Shown here in pieces: positions 60,095 through 64,000 of a stretch of DNA of 64,000 nt; position 1 is the first letter of the stretch, and each line of letters begins with the position of its first letter. The notes under the pieces were generated by a model. It made no database searches. It worked only from the letters and a program-made list of their open reading frames with translations, and had not been told where the DNA came from. The translations under genes were made by a program, and so were the position numbers. Source of the DNA: Verpa conica. Its lineage: Eukaryota > Ascomycota > Pezizomycetes > Pezizales > Morchellaceae. Location: the NCBI GenBank assembly GCA_033030425.1, contig JAUFSD010000008.1, positions 1,054,001 to 1,118,000 of the forward strand, written 5' to 3'.

Positions 60095-61359
60095 TGTAAG
60101 CTACTACTTTCAGAGTTAGGTACCAAAAATGAGGTTGTAGAACCAAAAGTTATGGTGAGGCCTGACGTGACTAGTAGTGAAGTTGGGAAGACGCGGTTTA
60201 CTTACTTGTGTGACATTGACTGTTAACAGGGATTTCTTATCGCGCGATGATCGCGATAGTGTATTTAATGATATTACCCGGCATTAGACGGTTTATAGTC
60301 TCTGGATTGAATAGAACCCTTAGGAGCTCTCCTGGGTGTGGCCTTCGGCGATTACCCATATATCAAAGTCATCTTATCCAGTAGTTCTCACTTGGAATAG
60401 ACATAAGACTACGGTTATTCTTTTTTCTCTCCCCAAATATGCATTGTTCATATCATGGGGCGAGATTACATGTACTACAAAGTGATGCAAGTACGGCGTC
60501 AATTTCCCAACTACTATATTAGCTATATAAACAAAAGTCGTATTTTAGGCGGTTTTTGGGTGGTGCTAGGTTGGGAGTTGCATCACTTTGTGGTACCCTG
60601 TGCATGTACGTATATACTTGGGGTATAAACTGTTAATTACAATGGGAGAAAGGTATGGGTTTCTTCTCGCATAAGTAGGTATGCTAGAATAACTATCTAG
60701 AACTGCGATTCTATATGGTAAATATCAACCGCGCCCCTCCAATACTACACTAAGAGCTAAATGTACCTCCGGTTGGGTGGTTCGCTGGCACACCTGTTGT
60801 GGGCCTGATAATGCCAACTGGCCTAATCGCACCCTAGAAACCGTGGCTCCATTCCTGTTTACCAGGTGTTTTATCAGAAGCTTCAAGAACAGGTAAAAAT
60901 TATTAGAACAAGTCTTCTAGAATGCGTAGCTCTGTAACAACCCGAGGCTATTTTCTTCAATTCCATATATTATTATTTTAGTAGGGGTACCAGTGAGGTT
61001 CTTGGTACCTTTCCTCCTAAAGATGGCGCTATTGGATCCTATCGAGGCCGTATTTCTGCACTTTATGCTCACCCGGTATATTCTTCGCGATTCTCAATGG
61101 AAATAAGGGACTTACTGCAGGTACGGACACAACATACCTTGCCCTGTTTCCTAGTTGAATAAACACGCTTGTTACCCGGCTTGTGGCACGCGTATGACCA
61201 TAGCGTTTTTTTCAAGGAAAATAAAACCCCTAAGTGCGCTCAGTAAGGACAACAACAACAACTGTCACTTCACGATCCTTTACAGGCGTCAGTGGTTCAT
61301 TCAACCACCTCAGAAAATCTATCCCGGTATCTGACCCTCAGATGGTTTGATTCTTCGCC
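60095..61359. promoter_or_regulatory. Divergent upstream region of the UCH gene and POM152
   Basis: 1.27 kb between two start codons, holding a TIR element at 60473-60595. The rest is AT-rich. I could not define a TATA box with confidence. Confidence 0.45.
60473..60595. mobile_element. MITE-like element D, 18-bp terminal inverted repeats, TA ends
   Basis: A 123 bp element. Left arm 60473-60490 and right arm 60578-60595 are inverted over 18 bases with one mismatch (TACTACAAAGTGATGCAA on the left). TA occurs at both ends. No ORF. It lies in the divergent promoter region of two genes and could influence them. Confidence 0.65.
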
Positions 61360-64000
61360 ATGAGTGCCGGAACCCCCAGAATCCCTTCATCATTTCCAGA
61401 GACCCCCGTGCCCCAGACAGTACGCCAGAGGCGTGCTCCTTCTCCCACAAGACCAGGCCCCGTAGCACAGAATTCATTTTCGTCAAAGTTTGCAGCTGGG
61501 TCAACTCCTAAACCAGATGATCCCCCTTCTATCATCCAGACAACAGCTAGACTTCCACCGCTTATCTCAACAGATGTGGTTGATGCACCAACTCAGAGAT
61601 TGTACGCGGTAGCCATATTTGTCCTGTTACAAGCGTGGAAACTATATGATATCGCTAGGCTGTATGCCGCTGAGGGTGATTCAATATCAGAACTCTGGTT
61701 TTGTCTAAAATGGCTGGTCATGGACGGCTGTTTCTTTTGGTTCTTACCGCTTCTTAGGATACCTTGGCTCACATTTACCCCCACATTTACTCTTTTTGCG
61801 ATTGCTATACTTTCGGTTGTGGATATTTTTGTAAGCTTGAAATATCAGCTTCCTGTTGCGGCGTTTTTGGGGGCATTTTGGAAACGTATGCACGATCTCT
61901 GGTAACCCCCCGTGGTAAATATGCTAACCTGTTTTAGTTATTTACGATCGAGAATTATCGATTTCCGAACGAAGCGTTAAGTGGTACGATATTGTAAACA
62001 ACAGCTCACATATTCTGGGAAAATACACAGTACATTTTTTACCAGAAGGGTATGCTACCACTATAATTATATCTTCCAGGTGGCTGTACTTATCATGTTT
62101 TAGGGCTGCACAACTCAACCCGGAAGCTCATTGTTTCTGTATCGGCGATACATCACCATTTGCCACCATCCCTATCAGGATCAACGGAACTCAACCTATC
62201 AATATTGAACTTCAAAGAATCGATTTAGAAACAGCTACTGCTGAGATGATCAGTCTTAGCCATAAGGATCTCAAGAAGCTTTTCAAGAAGGCTCCTAGGG
62301 AAGACGAACCAGATATCCGCCATCTACCTTACACCGTTAAGCAACCGGGCCTTTATCGTCTCACAAGAGTTACAGACGTATCACAGCTTGGAGTGCGTAT
62401 TTACCGATCTGAGGCGCTCGTTGTGTCATGTCCAAAAGCGAGCCTCAAGATCTCAGGCCCACAGAGGAAAGATAAATGTAAAGGCGACATGTCGGATATG
62501 GCTCTGCAAGTTGAAGGACTTGCCCCTCTCCAGATTACCTATAGTCGTGAGATTAAAGGCAAGCCGACGGTATTTTCGGTCCAGAGCATTCACCCTGAAG
62601 GATTTGAGTCACCTTTGCTTGCTGGGTTTAACAGCGATGGCACACTTGCTGAGCAAGGCGGCCATACAATGTCATGGGCGCAGCGTCGTGAAATCATTGT
62701 ACCTCTCAATGAGTCACTAGCTTCTGCAGGTGATTGGGCGTATTCCATTGACAAAGTTGTGGATGGATGTGGAAACACAGTCGACTACAATGCACTTTAT
62801 GAAGATGGGGACTATGTTATTCCCAAGAAAAGTAGCCTCTCTCATAGATTACTGGTCCATGATAGACCCCGTATTCGCTTCCTTGGATGTGACCCTCAGA
62901 CGCCGATTGACCTACCGAAGGGTGTTTCTGGCGAACTTCCTCTACAGCTTGTATCTGTGCGTGATGATGCACCTTATTCAGTCCGGTTTTCTTTTACGCC
63001 TCACAACAAACTCCAATCAGCGTCAGAGCACTCTCCGGACGCCATTTTTAAAGATTATAGCATGAAGGGTCTGACCCAGTCTGTGTCTATTAAGGAGCCT
63101 GGATTGTACTCTTTGAAGTCCTTCTCCAGCAAATTCTGCCCCGGTGAAGTTATGGAGCCTTCTTCATGTCTTGTTATTACCCCACCTGAACCCAGCATGA
63201 CCATGGAGTCTGATGAAATCCTCGACAAATGTACGAGTTCGTCAATTGGTCTTACGATCGATCTCACGCTCGTTGGATCACCGTCATTTGAGCTTTCCTA
63301 TCGTCTCATTAAGGACGGTGGTGCTCCAGTTGTCAAGACCCTTACTATTGATCGCACAAGGCATCAAGTTCGCTTTACCCCAGAGGATGCAGGCCATTAT
63401 GCATATGAGTTCTTTAGTCTACGTGACAAGAATTATGCCAATATCAAACTCGACCCTAAAGTCAATCGTGTTGAGCAGACTGTTAAGCCGCTTGCCGGTG
63501 CCAGCTTTGTTGATGCAGCTCCTCGCAAGAAGTGCTGTATTGAAGAGCCTGTAGAGTTTCAAGTCAAGATGCAGGGAACGCCACCATTGAACTTGCATTA
63601 CGACCTTATTCACAATGGGAAACGCCATAGAATGACCGATACGAACATTACGACTAGTATTCATACAATAAAGACCCCCCCTTTGACTCAAGGTGGGGAG
63701 TATGCACTTGCTTTGACGACTGTTGAAGACAATAGTGGATGCAAAATTTATTTGGAATCTGAAGCCAAGATTAATGTCCGATGGCAGAGACCAAAGGCCC
63801 AGTTCGCTCCAGTTGAAGGAAAGATGCACGTCAGGGCCTTGGAGGGCAAGCCTGTGGACATTCCAATTAGGTTGACTGGTGAAAGCGTATGTAGCATTCC
63901 TTAACAGTTCAAGTTTTTTTTATGAGGCGTACTAATCTTACCGTGATATAGCCATGGACCGTCAAAATCCGCAACGCCGATAAGGATGATCCAGCAAAGA
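61360..64000 (+). CDS. POM152: Nucleoporin Pom152 (3' end outside window)
   Basis: Integral membrane ring nucleoporin (the fungal counterpart of gp210) that anchors the pore in the nuclear envelope. Exons: 61360-61885, 61938-62049, 62104-63886 and 63952 to the window edge, about 823 residues so far (full length is usually near 1300). The cytosolic N terminus is Pro/Ser-rich. Membrane segments lie at about residues 81-100 and 122-158. The pore-membrane signature FWKLIYDRELSISE followed by NSSHILGKYTVHFLPEGAAQLNP is restored by a phase-1 donor (GTATGC) with a CTAAC branch point before the acceptor. The long lumenal part shows repeated Ig-like beta-sandwich units (for example VEGLAPLQITYSREIKG, LVGSPSFELSYRLIKDG and MQGTPPLNLHYDLIHNG). 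Identification is secure; partial at the right edge. Confidence 0.95.

Overview
The window is nuclear DNA of a filamentous ascomycete (Pezizomycotina). Genes are split by many short introns of roughly 50 to 100 nt. Donors are mostly GTATGT, GTGAGT or GTAAGT, and several introns show a CTAAC-type branch point close to the acceptor. The products are fungal housekeeping and cell-biology proteins such as Msn5, Vid27, Lro1, Pom152, DASH Spc34 and a Sas2-like MYST enzyme. A Pezizomycete would fit, but I cannot fix the class from this window. No bacterial, viral, rRNA, tRNA or CRISPR feature was found.

Layout. 0-8 kb: RPL12 (+), FEN1 (-) and histone H1 (+), followed by a 5.8 kb stretch without a recognisable gene. 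13.6-28 kb: MSS4 PIP5-kinase (+) converges on the exportin MSN5 (-), which diverges from VID27 (+). 30-35 kb: LRO1/PDAT (+) converges on the NatC catalytic subunit NAA30 (-), which carries an unusual His-rich tail. 36-45 kb: three chromosome-cycle genes, SPC34 (-), CDC7 (-) and YCS4 condensin (+), the last two divergent across 456 bp. 46-52.5 kb: a GPI-anchored fasciclin protein (-) and an unrecognised multi-pass membrane protein (+). 53-60 kb: a Sas2-like MYST acetyltransferase (-), GAA1 (-) and a UCHL5-type deubiquitinase (-). 61.4 kb to the end: POM152 (+), cut by the window edge.

Functional themes are DNA replication and chromosome segregation (FEN1, CDC7, YCS4, SPC34), chromatin (H1, MYST), nuclear transport (MSN5, POM152), lipid and GPI metabolism (MSS4, LRO1, GAA1, with a GPI-anchored product nearby) and translation or protein fate (RPL12, NAA30, UCHL5-type, VID27). 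There is no operon-like pathway or secondary-metabolite cluster. Nearly all gene models below come from joining exons by phase and by alignment to remembered family motifs; most junctions are phase-checked, but none is backed by transcripts.

The non-genic DNA is AT-rich and holds several short terminal-inverted-repeat elements flanked by TA (MITE-like, Tc1/mariner style). Two of them abut at a shared TA at 18.8 kb. One of these has a 5'-truncated second copy at 33.2 kb. The other shares its terminal sequence with an element at 57.0 kb. A decayed ankyrin-repeat gene lies at about 37.9-38.1 kb. I found no convincing previously undescribed system; the most unusual coding feature is the metal-binding-like tail on NAA30.
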